Source: Candidatus Elulimicrobium sp. (GTDB lineage: Bacteria > Patescibacteriota > Minisyncoccia > Moranbacterales > UBA9337). Taken from it: a stretch of 13,884 bases of DNA. Under the pieces are notes generated by a model that saw nothing but the letters and a program-made list of their open reading frames with translations, had not been told where the DNA came from and searched no databases. The stretch lies in the NCBI GenBank assembly GCA_020722485.1, contig DYKS01000013.1, positions 1-13,884 of the forward strand, given 5' to 3'. Made by a program: the position numbers and the translations under genes. The stretch's first letter is position 1. Every line of letters starts with the position of its first letter. Shown in pieces: positions 1 through 5,931 of this stretch.

Positions 1-38
1 TTACAGTCAGGTGCATTTGACCACTCTGCCACCGACCC
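1..38 (-). tRNA. tRNA-Tyr(GTA), 5' half only, cut by the window edge
   Basis: Read on the minus strand, this is the 5' half of a tyrosine tRNA: acceptor strand GGGTCGG, D-arm GCA...TGC with a GTGGTC loop, anticodon strand CCTGA, then loop bases C-T-G-T-A-A, which give anticodon GTA. The window begins at A37, so the 3' half (expected TCAGG, variable arm, T-arm and CCGACCC) cannot be seen. It follows tRNA-Thr in the same orientation, an order also known from the E. coli thrU-tyrU cluster. Whether this copy is intact outside the window is unknown. Confidence 0.7.
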
Positions 39-67
39 AATAATTATTGACTATTTTATTTTCAAAA

Positions 68-114
68 GGCGTCTTCGCCGAAGACGGGCAATTGCTCGCT
101 AGCTCGCAACCGCC
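68..114 (-). other. GC-rich double hairpin between the two tRNA-Tyr halves
   Basis: About two thirds G+C in an otherwise A/T-rich sequence. Read on the minus strand, the first hairpin pairs GGCGGTTGC (106-114) with GCAATTGCC (87-95) around a 10-nt loop. It uses two G-U pairs that would be mismatches if the plus strand were the RNA. The second pairs CGTCTTC (80-86) with GAAGACG (70-76) around GGC, followed by CCTTTT. It could act as an intrinsic terminator for the tRNA transcript or be a small inserted repeat element. The function is not established. Confidence 0.5.
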
Positions 115-152
115 TTACAGTCAGGTGCATTTGACCACTCTGCCACCGACCC
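115..152 (-). pseudogene. Truncated tRNA-Tyr(GTA) 5' half
   Basis: Identical to the partial tRNA at 1-38. The shared block is 40 nt (1-40 and 115-154). Acceptor, D-arm and the 5' anticodon strand through A37 are present, but the sequence then changes at once into a GC-rich double hairpin. No TCAGG anticodon partner and no CCGACCC acceptor partner occurs before the next copy starts, so this copy cannot fold as a complete tRNA. It may be an attachment-site remnant, a local duplication, the 5' exon of an interrupted gene, or an assembly artefact. Confidence 0.65.
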
Positions 153-195
153 AAATTAACTGCTATTCTATTTCCAAATTCTAATTCTATTTATG

Positions 196-268
196 AGCCC
201 ACAGTCGGACTTGAACCGACAACCTATTGTTTACAAAACAATTGCTCTACCAATTGAGCTATATGGGC
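196..268 (-). tRNA. tRNA-Thr(TGT)
   Basis: A complete 73-nt cloverleaf on the minus strand. Acceptor GCCCATA pairs with TGTGGGC (one G-T pair). The D-arm is GCTC/GAGC. Anticodon stem ATTGT/ACAAT encloses loop TTTGTAA, giving anticodon TGT (threonine). T-arm GTCGG/CCGAC encloses TTCAAGT. The discriminator base is T and no CCA is encoded, so CCA must be added by the tRNA nucleotidyltransferase. It lies 31 bp after the TPR gene and upstream of the tRNA-Tyr sequences in the same orientation. Confidence 0.95.
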
Positions 269-276
269 CTGAAAGA

Positions 277-303
277 ATTATCTAACAAATTAAATCCTTT
301 CAA
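277..303 (-). promoter_or_regulatory. Possible promoter for tRNA-Thr
   Basis: A -10-like GATAAT (277-282) lies 15 bp from a -35-like TTGAAA (298-303). It would start transcription close to the tRNA 5' end at 268. The spacing is short and the -35 overlaps the end of the upstream gene, so co-transcription with the rpsB operon is an equally good explanation. Confidence 0.3.
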
Positions 304-1001
304 TTCTTTTTTTCTGAAATTTCTTTTATTCTCCTAACTTTTTCATTCGCCTTTCTATTAAATGGACTTAATTTCAAAACTTGCTGAAAACATTCCAAAG
401 CGTCTTTGTAATTTCCTAAATTTTCATAATAATCCCCTAATCTCTCGTAAGCTTCCATATCTTTTGGATTAACCACAATTCTTTCAATCAAAATTTTTTC
501 CAATTTCTTTTTTTCTTCCACTTTATTTTTTTTCGGAGAAAAACTTCTAAATTTCAATCTTGACCTTATTTCCTTTAAAGTTTTTATCGGCGCGGTTTTT
601 CTTTCTTTTTTTTCATCCTCCATTGAAAAAATTTTTTCATTTTCATTTAGTCTCTCTTTTTTGACAGAATAAGTTTTTCTCTCTTTTATTCTATTCTTCG
701 AGAAAAAATTTCCATTCATTCTTTTTTCTTTTCTTAAATATAGAAGCCAATGGTCAAAAGCATTATACAATTTAAGAAAAATTATCTTAAATTTCAAAAC
801 AGATTTCTCTGAAAAATTGAAAAAAAAGTTTTTCAAACGACTTCTTTTCGGAAAAAGAACATCTTTTTCCGTAGTGGAAAATTTTTCTGAAGAAAATTTT
901 TGCTCTCTTTCCGCGATATCTCCGGTTTTTCGGGAATAAAAAAATATCAACGCGGCGGAAAGAAAAACAATTACAATAGGAGGTATAATTAAATTCAACA
1001 T
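300..1001 (-). CDS. Membrane-anchored TPR-repeat protein
   Basis: 233 residues. Residues 4-22 form one hydrophobic N-terminal anchor. A long, very basic, low-complexity segment rich in Lys, Arg, Phe and Ser follows (about 23-170). The C-terminal part (about 178-225) contains a recognisable tetratricopeptide repeat (AYERLGDYYENLGNYKDALE, then QQVLKLSP) and a second helical pair. TPR units bind other proteins, so a scaffold at the inner face of the membrane is plausible, but the partner is unknown. It is the fourth gene of the rpsB-tsf-ricT cluster, 12 bp after ricT, and ends in TGA. No Shine-Dalgarno motif is visible before the ATG. The TPR is clear; the cellular role is not. Confidence 0.8.
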   Translation of the reverse strand: MLNLIIPPIVIVFLSAALIFFYSRKTGDIAEREQKFSSEKFSTTEKDVLFPKRSRLKNFFFNFSEKSVLKFKIIFLKLYNAFDHWLLYLRKEKRMNGNFFSKNRIKERKTYSVKKERLNENEKIFSMEDEKKERKTAPIKTLKEIRSRLKFRSFSPKKNKVEEKKKLEKILIERIVVNPKDMEAYERLGDYYENLGNYKDALECFQQVLKLSPFNRKANEKVRRIKEISEKKN

Positions 1002-1013
1002 CGTTTTATTGTT

Positions 1014-1796
1014 TTACAAATCTTTCTTTTTTATACTGATTACCGTTCCGTTATCCAATTTCACTCTGATTTCTTGTTTGATTACGTTTAAATCAATCAC
1101 TTCTCCCGATCCTTCTTTGGTTTCTATGTGACTATAAATTTCCGGCATTCCTTCAAGCATTTCCCGATACTGATCATATTCATAAGACAAACAGCATTTC
1201 AATCGACCACACAATCCTGAAATTCGATCCGAACCTCTATGAGCAATCTGCTGAACGCGTGCCATCTCCGTACTAATACTGGGAATCTCCCTGAAAAATT
1301 TAACACAACACAATTCTTTTCCGCAAATTCCGCAACCACCCAACATTTTTGCTTCGTCGCGGGAGCCAATCTGTTTCATTTTAATGGAACGTCGCAATAA
1401 AGAAGAAACTTTTTTGACAAACGAACGAAAGTCCACTCTATCTTTAGCTGTAAAAACCACTAGAATATTGCTTTTATCCAAAGAAAGAAAAATGTCGGAT
1501 ATTTTCATTTCCAATCCACTTTTTTGAACTTCTTCTTTGCAAATTTTTAAAATTTCTTCTTTTTTGCCTTCGTTTTTTATAACGGACATCTCGTCTCGCG
1601 CCGTCATTTTGCGAACAATGGCGGGAAGATTTTCATCACCTTTTTCCTCCGTGTGAATCTCCGCCGAAAAAATAGTTCCAATATAATTACCAATTTCCGT
1701 CTCCACTACCACTTTTTCATTTTTAGTATAACCGCCTTTACCGGAATAAAAAAGAGGATTCTCCCAAGGATAAACTTTTACCAAATATTTAATCAT
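1014..1796 (-). CDS. ricT: PSP1-domain protein, RicT/YaaT-like
   Basis: 260 residues, close to the usual length of this family. The diagnostic cysteine pattern is intact: GGCGICGKELCC (Cys155, 158, 163, 164) and SGLCGRLKCCLSYE (Cys196, 201, 202). In Bacillus subtilis RicT (YaaT) forms an Fe-S-containing complex with RicA and RicF that supports RNase Y-dependent mRNA maturation, and the cysteines are the probable ligands. That role is known from the family and inferred here. The partner genes are not in this window. The start is well supported: AGGAGA at 1803-1808 sits 6 nt before the ATG, one of the few good ribosome-binding sites here. It is 30 bp downstream of tsf. The symbol follows family resemblance. 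Confidence 0.88.
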   Translation of the reverse strand: MIKYLVKVYPWENPLFYSGKGGYTKNEKVVVETEIGNYIGTIFSAEIHTEEKGDENLPAIVRKMTARDEMSVIKNEGKKEEILKICKEEVQKSGLEMKISDIFLSLDKSNILVVFTAKDRVDFRSFVKKVSSLLRRSIKMKQIGSRDEAKMLGGCGICGKELCCVKFFREIPSISTEMARVQQIAHRGSDRISGLCGRLKCCLSYEYDQYREMLEGMPEIYSHIETKEGSGEVIDLNVIKQEIRVKLDNGTVISIKKKDL

Positions 1797-1826
1797 AAAA
1801 AATCTCCTGTAAAAAAATTTACAATT

Positions 1827-2405
1827 CTACAATTCATAACGGACGAAATTACCTACTTGAATGTTCTCCCCCATTTTGGCGATTTTTTGATTAATTAATT
1901 CTCCAATTGTTATTTCTGGATTTTTAACAAAAGGCTGACCCAAGAGAGAGTTTTCTTCTCGGAATTTTTTTTCTTTCCCTTCCATTATTTTAACCATAAT
2001 TTCCACGGTTTTATTTTCTTTTTTTAATTGTTCAGACCAAATTTCTTTTTCTTTAGCGATAATATCTTCGGATACATCTTCCGGACGCAAAAATTTAGGA
2101 TCCATAGCGCTGATATGCATCGCGATATCTTTAGCCAGCTCCACAAATTCTTCATTACGAGCCACAAAATCAGTTTCACAAAAAAGTTCCAATAACGTTC
2201 CAATTTTTTTATTGGAATGAATATAAGCGAATACAATCCCTTCTTTGGCTTCGCGCCCGGCCTTTTTAAGCGCCTTAATATGTCCTTTTTTTCGGATAAT
2301 TTCTATTGCCTTATCTTCATTGCCATTCGCTTCTTCTAGCGCTTTTTTTATATCCACCATTCCGACACCAGTTTGTTGACGAATTTTTTTTATTTTTTCC
2401 AGCAT
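1827..2405 (-). CDS. tsf: Elongation factor Ts
   Basis: The nucleotide-exchange factor that releases GDP from EF-Tu in the cytoplasm. The N-terminal UBA-like part (KKIRQQTGVGMVDIKKALEE) is followed by the EF-Tu-contacting CETDFVARNEEF motif. At about 192 residues it is a short form, closer to the Thermus type than to the 280-residue E. coli protein. The C-terminal GQPFVKNPEITIGELI segment is recognisable. The ATG at 2405 gives the usual N-terminus (MLEKIKKIR). An in-frame TTG at 2411 would add two residues. Neither start has a clear Shine-Dalgarno site. It follows rpsB, the classic order, with an intergenic gap of about 60 bp. It ends in TAG, which argues against genome-wide TAG reassignment. 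Confidence 0.95.
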   Translation of the reverse strand: MLEKIKKIRQQTGVGMVDIKKALEEANGNEDKAIEIIRKKGHIKALKKAGREAKEGIVFAYIHSNKKIGTLLELFCETDFVARNEEFVELAKDIAMHISAMDPKFLRPEDVSEDIIAKEKEIWSEQLKKENKTVEIMVKIMEGKEKKFREENSLLGQPFVKNPEITIGELINQKIAKMGENIQVGNFVRYEL

Positions 2406-2465
2406 AATCAATTTAAAAAATTAATCTTGCCGCCAAAAAATTTGTCGGCTAAATAAATTTATTTT

Positions 2466-3233
2466 TTATTTTTCCATAATTACCCGACAAATATGTCCGG
2501 CAATTAAGTTAACAGCGGAAACCGCGTTATCATTGCAAGGAATAGGATAATCCGCCAAGCTCGGATCAGCATTGCTATCCACCAAAGCAATAACAGGAAT
2601 ATTTCTTTGGTTCGCTTCTTTGATTGGCAAAATATCTTCCTTGGCGCTGAAAGAGAAAATCGCACCCGGCAATTCTTCCATATTTTTAATCCCGCCCAAA
2701 CGGCTTTCCAGTTTTTCTCGTTCTTCTTCTTTTTTCATTCGTTCCAGTTTGGTATATTTTTTAAGTTCTCCTTTGTCAATCTTTTCTTCTAAATTTTTCA
2801 GATATTTCGTTCTTTCTTTGATTGTTTTAAAGTTAGTAAAAGTTCCCCCCAACCACCGTCCCACTACAAAAGGCGCTCCACAAGCTAAAGCCGCTTCTTT
2901 GGCGATATCCGCCGTTTGCTTTCCCGTGCTGATAAAAAGAATCTGCTTGCCTTCTTTTTTAATTTGGCGAACAAATTCCATCGCCTCTTTCAGTTTTTCT
3001 ATGGTTTTCTCTAAATTGATAATGTCGATGCCCTTGCGAGTGCTAAAAATATACTCGTTCATTTTCGGATGTCTCCTAAATTTTTTGTGTCCGAAATGAA
3101 CTCCGTTACTAAACATCTCTTCTAAACTTATTTCCTTGCCCAAAAATTTGGTTTCGGAAAAATAGTTATCGCGCACTGAAATTTTTTCTTTTTCTTTAAT
3201 TTCAGATTTTTGGGATTTTTTTTCTTCCAACAT
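2466..3233 (-). CDS. rpsB: 30S ribosomal protein S2
   Basis: 255 residues, needed for late 30S assembly and for docking S1 in bacteria that have it. S2 signatures are present in order: NGVHFGHKKFRRHPKM near residue 43, INLEKTIEKL, GRWLGGTFTNFKTI, LGGIKNMEELPGAIF and VDSNADPSLADYPIP. The motif normally read as GNDDA is CNDNA here, a mild deviation. An extra N-terminal stretch of about 35 residues, rich in Lys and Glu, precedes the usual start region (ISLEEMFSNGVHFGH). The chosen ATG is supported by AAGGA at 3241-3245. It is first gene of the operon, with a strong promoter about 150 bp upstream. Confidence 0.96.
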   Translation of the reverse strand: MLEEKKSQKSEIKEKEKISVRDNYFSETKFLGKEISLEEMFSNGVHFGHKKFRRHPKMNEYIFSTRKGIDIINLEKTIEKLKEAMEFVRQIKKEGKQILFISTGKQTADIAKEAALACGAPFVVGRWLGGTFTNFKTIKERTKYLKNLEEKIDKGELKKYTKLERMKKEEEREKLESRLGGIKNMEELPGAIFSFSAKEDILPIKEANQRNIPVIALVDSNADPSLADYPIPCNDNAVSAVNLIAGHICRVIMEK

Positions 3234-3386
3234 ATTTTTTTCCTTGATAATTTATTAAAAAAATTCATCTATTTTTTCTTTCCGGAACGTAACCGGGAAA
3301 ACTCTGATTCCGCCAAAGCGAAACAGGAACAAGTTTTCAGAAAAAATATGAACAAGCCCGCTTTTTCAAAAAACAGGCATAAATTT

Positions 3387-3415
3387 AGTATATATTTTAC
3401 TGCTGGACTTGTCAA
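3387..3415 (-). promoter_or_regulatory. Sigma70-type promoter of the rpsB operon
   Basis: Minus-strand TTGACA (3410-3415), a 17-bp spacer and TATACT (3387-3392). This is the closest match to consensus in the window. Transcription would start near 3380, leaving a leader of about 147 nt before rpsB. The leader contains an imperfect hairpin (TTTCCCGG...CCGGAAA around 3278-3300), which might serve autoregulation by S2, but no known rpsB leader motif was recognised. Confidence 0.8.
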
Positions 3416-3527
3416 TTACCGTTTTATATGCTAATCTCACAAAGTCAATAAATTTATAAAGATAAATCATAAATAAACGCGAAGTCTCTCCTGTTGAAAA
3501 GTCGCGATTATTTTTAAATTATTTATT

Positions 3528-3836
3528 ATGAAAAAAAACATCCATCCCACTTATTATCCAAACGCAAAAACCACTTGCGCTTGCGGAGCGGTTTTTGTAA
3601 TTGGCTCCACTCAAAAAGAAACAGCAGTGGAAATTTGTTCTCAATGCCACCCTTTTTATACCGGAAAAAAGAAAACTTTAGATACAACCGGAAGAGTGGA
3701 TCGCTTTAATAAAATTGCTAAAAAGTCAGCAAAATTAAAAGAAGAAATCCAAAAAAATAAAGCCGCGCGCTTGAAAAAAGAAAAGGCGAAAAATACCAAG
3801 AAAGAAGAATCAAAAATTTCCACTGTAAAAAAATAA
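3528..3836 (+). CDS. rpmE: 50S ribosomal protein L31, zinc-binding type
   Basis: 102 residues. The N-terminal 70 match L31: MKKNIHPTYYP, then Cys17-x-Cys19 and Cys37-x-x-Cys40, the four ligands of the zinc-containing (C+) form, then HPFYTGKKKTLDTTGRVDRF. The family is usually about 70 residues, so the last 30, almost all Lys, Glu and Ala, are a basic tail that probably contacts rRNA. It is the only clear plus-strand gene, divergent from rpsB. The 5' region carries a weak CGCGA...TCGCG hairpin (3478-3506), and no Shine-Dalgarno motif precedes the ATG. A strong terminator follows. Confidence 0.95.
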   Translation: MKKNIHPTYYPNAKTTCACGAVFVIGSTQKETAVEICSQCHPFYTGKKKTLDTTGRVDRFNKIAKKSAKLKEEIQKNKAARLKKEKAKNTKKEESKISTVKK

Positions 3837-3869
3837 ATAAAAAAATTTAACAAAATTTTCGTTCCGCTA

Positions 3870-3903
3870 ACAAAAACCGTCCGATTAATCGGACGGTTTT
3901 TGT
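3870..3903. terminator. Perfect 34-bp palindrome, bidirectional terminator
   Basis: Two perfectly complementary 17-nt arms with no loop in the DNA. The core CCGTCCGATT/AATCGGACGG is flanked by AAAAA and TTTTT, so both strands yield a GC-rich stem followed by a U-run. It sits between the convergent ends of rpmE and the HtrA-like gene and can terminate both. Confidence 0.92.
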
Positions 3904-3936
3904 GATTTAAAAACTATAATCAGTATTAATCAATTT

Positions 3937-5094
3937 TTAAAATTTTACTTTTATTTTTATTTCCTGACCATTTCTGTCAACTAATAGTTCCACTTCTTCT
4001 CCTTTGTGAAAACGATTTATCAAATTGGAAAGCGGATTGTCTAAATTAATTTCTTGATCATTCACGGCAATAATAATATCGCCGATACGCAATCCTGATT
4101 TTTCCGCCACGGATCCGCTCAATACCGCCAAACCGGATTTTCCGGAAGGAGAAAAAATCAAAGCGCCTCGGTCCCTTCGGATTCCGCGCGACAAAGAATT
4201 TGTTTTAGTTAAAGAAAGATAATAAACACCTAAATGGGGTTGTTTGTCAAAAATTTCTTGAGAAACCATTTCTAAATTTTTCTTAATGCGGTTGCTTGGA
4301 ATCAAAAAATAATTTTCTTGATTGTCAATTTCTGTCATACCTAAAATTCCAACCAACTCTCCGTTATAATTGATAACTGATCCGCCAATATATTCTTTAT
4401 CGGGAGAAAAATCAGTTTCCCAAACACCTTCCATTTTTTCCGAAGAAGCCGTTGTTTTTCCCGCTAAATTGAAAGTTTTATTCCAATTGCTTAAAATTCC
4501 AGTTCCGTAACGGTTGCGATATTCTTCTTCCGAATTAGCTAAAGCAATTATTTTTTTACCGGCAATCAACTCGTCTGAATTAGCGAAAGGAATGGCCGGA
4601 AGATTTGAAGCTTCTATTTTAAAATAAGCCAAATCGCTAAAATTATCCACACCTAATAATTTAGCGTCAAAAACCGAACCATCAAAAATAAAAATTTTGT
4701 ATGTGGCTTTTTCTTCCAAAATTGCTTTTCGATAAGTTACTACCAATCCGTCTCCGGTTACGATAAGTCCGCTGCCATTTTTAAAATTGCCTCTTTCGGA
4801 TTCCGATTTAGTTGATGAATTTTTGTCGCTGATAGAAACAATATTGACTATCGCTGTTGCCGCCCTAGCCGATATTTCATTGATAGACTTTTCATCTTTT
4901 AAAACAATCTCCCGCGTTTTTTCTATAATAGTTGTATTTTCTCTGTTGTTTTTCCAAAAAAGAAAATGCGAGCGATTTAATTTTGGCGCTAAATAATAAT
5001 CAAATAACGACGAACCCAACGCGCCCAAAAATAAAATAAAAAAAATGGAAAGAAATAATTTAAAAACTTGACGCCAAATTTTGTTTATTTTCAT
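3937..5094 (-). CDS. HtrA/DegP-like protein with PDZ domain, catalytic residues lost
   Basis: 385 residues. A membrane anchor at about 11-33 places the rest outside the cytoplasm. A trypsin-like S1C fold spans about 75-275 and a PDZ domain about 286-385 (HLGVYYLSL, VAEKSGLRIGDIIIAVND). Aligning the family motifs by eye shows the triad is broken: the GSGxIV strand (107-112) and the SDLAYFKI aspartate (Asp154) are kept. The histidine of TNxHV is Lys123 (TYRKAI), and the GNSGG serine is Ile236 (EYIGGS). It is therefore probably a non-proteolytic homologue that binds or scaffolds substrates. It is 22 bp after the membrane-protein gene and last in the clpB cluster. No frameshift is seen, which suggests a maintained pseudoenzyme and not a decaying gene. 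Confidence 0.85.
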   Translation of the reverse strand: MKINKIWRQVFKLFLSIFFILFLGALGSSLFDYYLAPKLNRSHFLFWKNNRENTTIIEKTREIVLKDEKSINEISARAATAIVNIVSISDKNSSTKSESERGNFKNGSGLIVTGDGLVVTYRKAILEEKATYKIFIFDGSVFDAKLLGVDNFSDLAYFKIEASNLPAIPFANSDELIAGKKIIALANSEEEYRNRYGTGILSNWNKTFNLAGKTTASSEKMEGVWETDFSPDKEYIGGSVINYNGELVGILGMTEIDNQENYFLIPSNRIKKNLEMVSQEIFDKQPHLGVYYLSLTKTNSLSRGIRRDRGALIFSPSGKSGLAVLSGSVAEKSGLRIGDIIIAVNDQEINLDNPLSNLINRFHKGEEVELLVDRNGQEIKIKVKF

Positions 5095-5116
5095 TTTTTT
5101 ATAATAATATTAAAAA

Positions 5117-5872
5117 TTAAATTTCCATTCTCCACTTAGAACTCAAAAGCGCAAGCAAAGCCAATAATGAAAAAAAGATTAAATTTAATAAAAATCTTTT
5201 CTGAGAAAAAAACCGCAGAAAATTTGTTTGAGCAAGATCCCATAATAAATAATAAAATATAAGGATAATCGTGGAAGTTGTCAAATATCCAAACGGCCAA
5301 AAAACGGTAAACCAGGCTAATTGAGCGATGGAAAAAGCCAAAATAAAACTATATAAAAAAACGGAGGGATGATCTTTAAAGAAGAAAGCGGCAATAAATA
5401 AATATTCATAAGAAATCAAATAAATCACCGCCATAAAAATCAATACCAATACCCAAACGGGAATGTTAAAATTCAAATATATACCGAAAGCGGAAGAAAA
5501 AAATAAAAAAACAGTCGCCATCAGAGAAACCGCGATCATTTCTTTGGCGCTTTGGTCGCGCGGAAAAATTCTTAAACGATAAATTCCCAAAAGCGACAAA
5601 TAAAAAACCAGCGATGAAAGCAAAATAAAAAAATGTTTTTCCGCCGGCAAATCAATAAGATAAAGTAAAACTGTGGAAGAGAAAGAAAAGATTATTGGAA
5701 TGAAAGAAAAAATCAATCTTCGCCCTATTCTTTGAGAAGCAAACCAAGCAAATAAAAAAATAAAAAACAATAAATAAAACAAGTAAAAAAATTTAAACTC
5801 AAAAAAAGCCACGAATTCCAAAAACCCGCTAAAAATCAAAGCATAAAAAAAGGCTTGAAAATTAAAAATCAT
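5117..5872 (-). CDS. Polytopic membrane protein of unknown function
   Basis: 251 residues, extremely hydrophobic and Phe-rich, with eight or nine likely transmembrane helices (roughly 5-22, 26-45, 53-72, 80-97, 111-132, 138-162, 168-190, 195-213 and 228-244). Short charged loops such as ASQRIGRR and YRLRIFPRDQSAKE suggest cytoplasmic segments. No catalytic or transport motif was recognised and no family can be named with confidence. It lies 59 bp downstream of clpB and 22 bp upstream of the HtrA-like gene on the same strand, so the three are probably co-transcribed. A role in envelope protein quality control would be inference from context only. No Shine-Dalgarno site is visible before the ATG. 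Confidence 0.75.
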   Translation of the reverse strand: MIFNFQAFFYALIFSGFLEFVAFFEFKFFYLFYLLFFIFLFAWFASQRIGRRLIFSFIPIIFSFSSTVLLYLIDLPAEKHFFILLSSLVFYLSLLGIYRLRIFPRDQSAKEMIAVSLMATVFLFFSSAFGIYLNFNIPVWVLVLIFMAVIYLISYEYLFIAAFFFKDHPSVFLYSFILAFSIAQLAWFTVFWPFGYLTTSTIILIFYYLLWDLAQTNFLRFFSQKRFLLNLIFFSLLALLALLSSKWRMEI

Positions 5873-5931
5873 TTTCTGAAATCTCGTTTAAAAAATATTT
5901 TTGAAGGAATTAATTCCACACTAACACATTT

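Noticed and set aside
41..152. Group I intron in tRNA-Tyr
   Set aside because: The sequence after A37 is only about 75 nt before another 5' half begins, far too short for a group I intron core, and no 3' exon is visible in the window.
2572..3099. Long plus-strand ORF opposite rpsB
   Set aside because: It is the antisense of a well-conserved S2 gene, has no recognisable domain and no promoter or ribosome-binding site.
3478..3506. Hairpin in the rpmE leader as an L31 autoregulatory element
   Set aside because: Only a 5-bp stem with a 19-nt loop, and no match to a known L31 leader motif that I can recognise.
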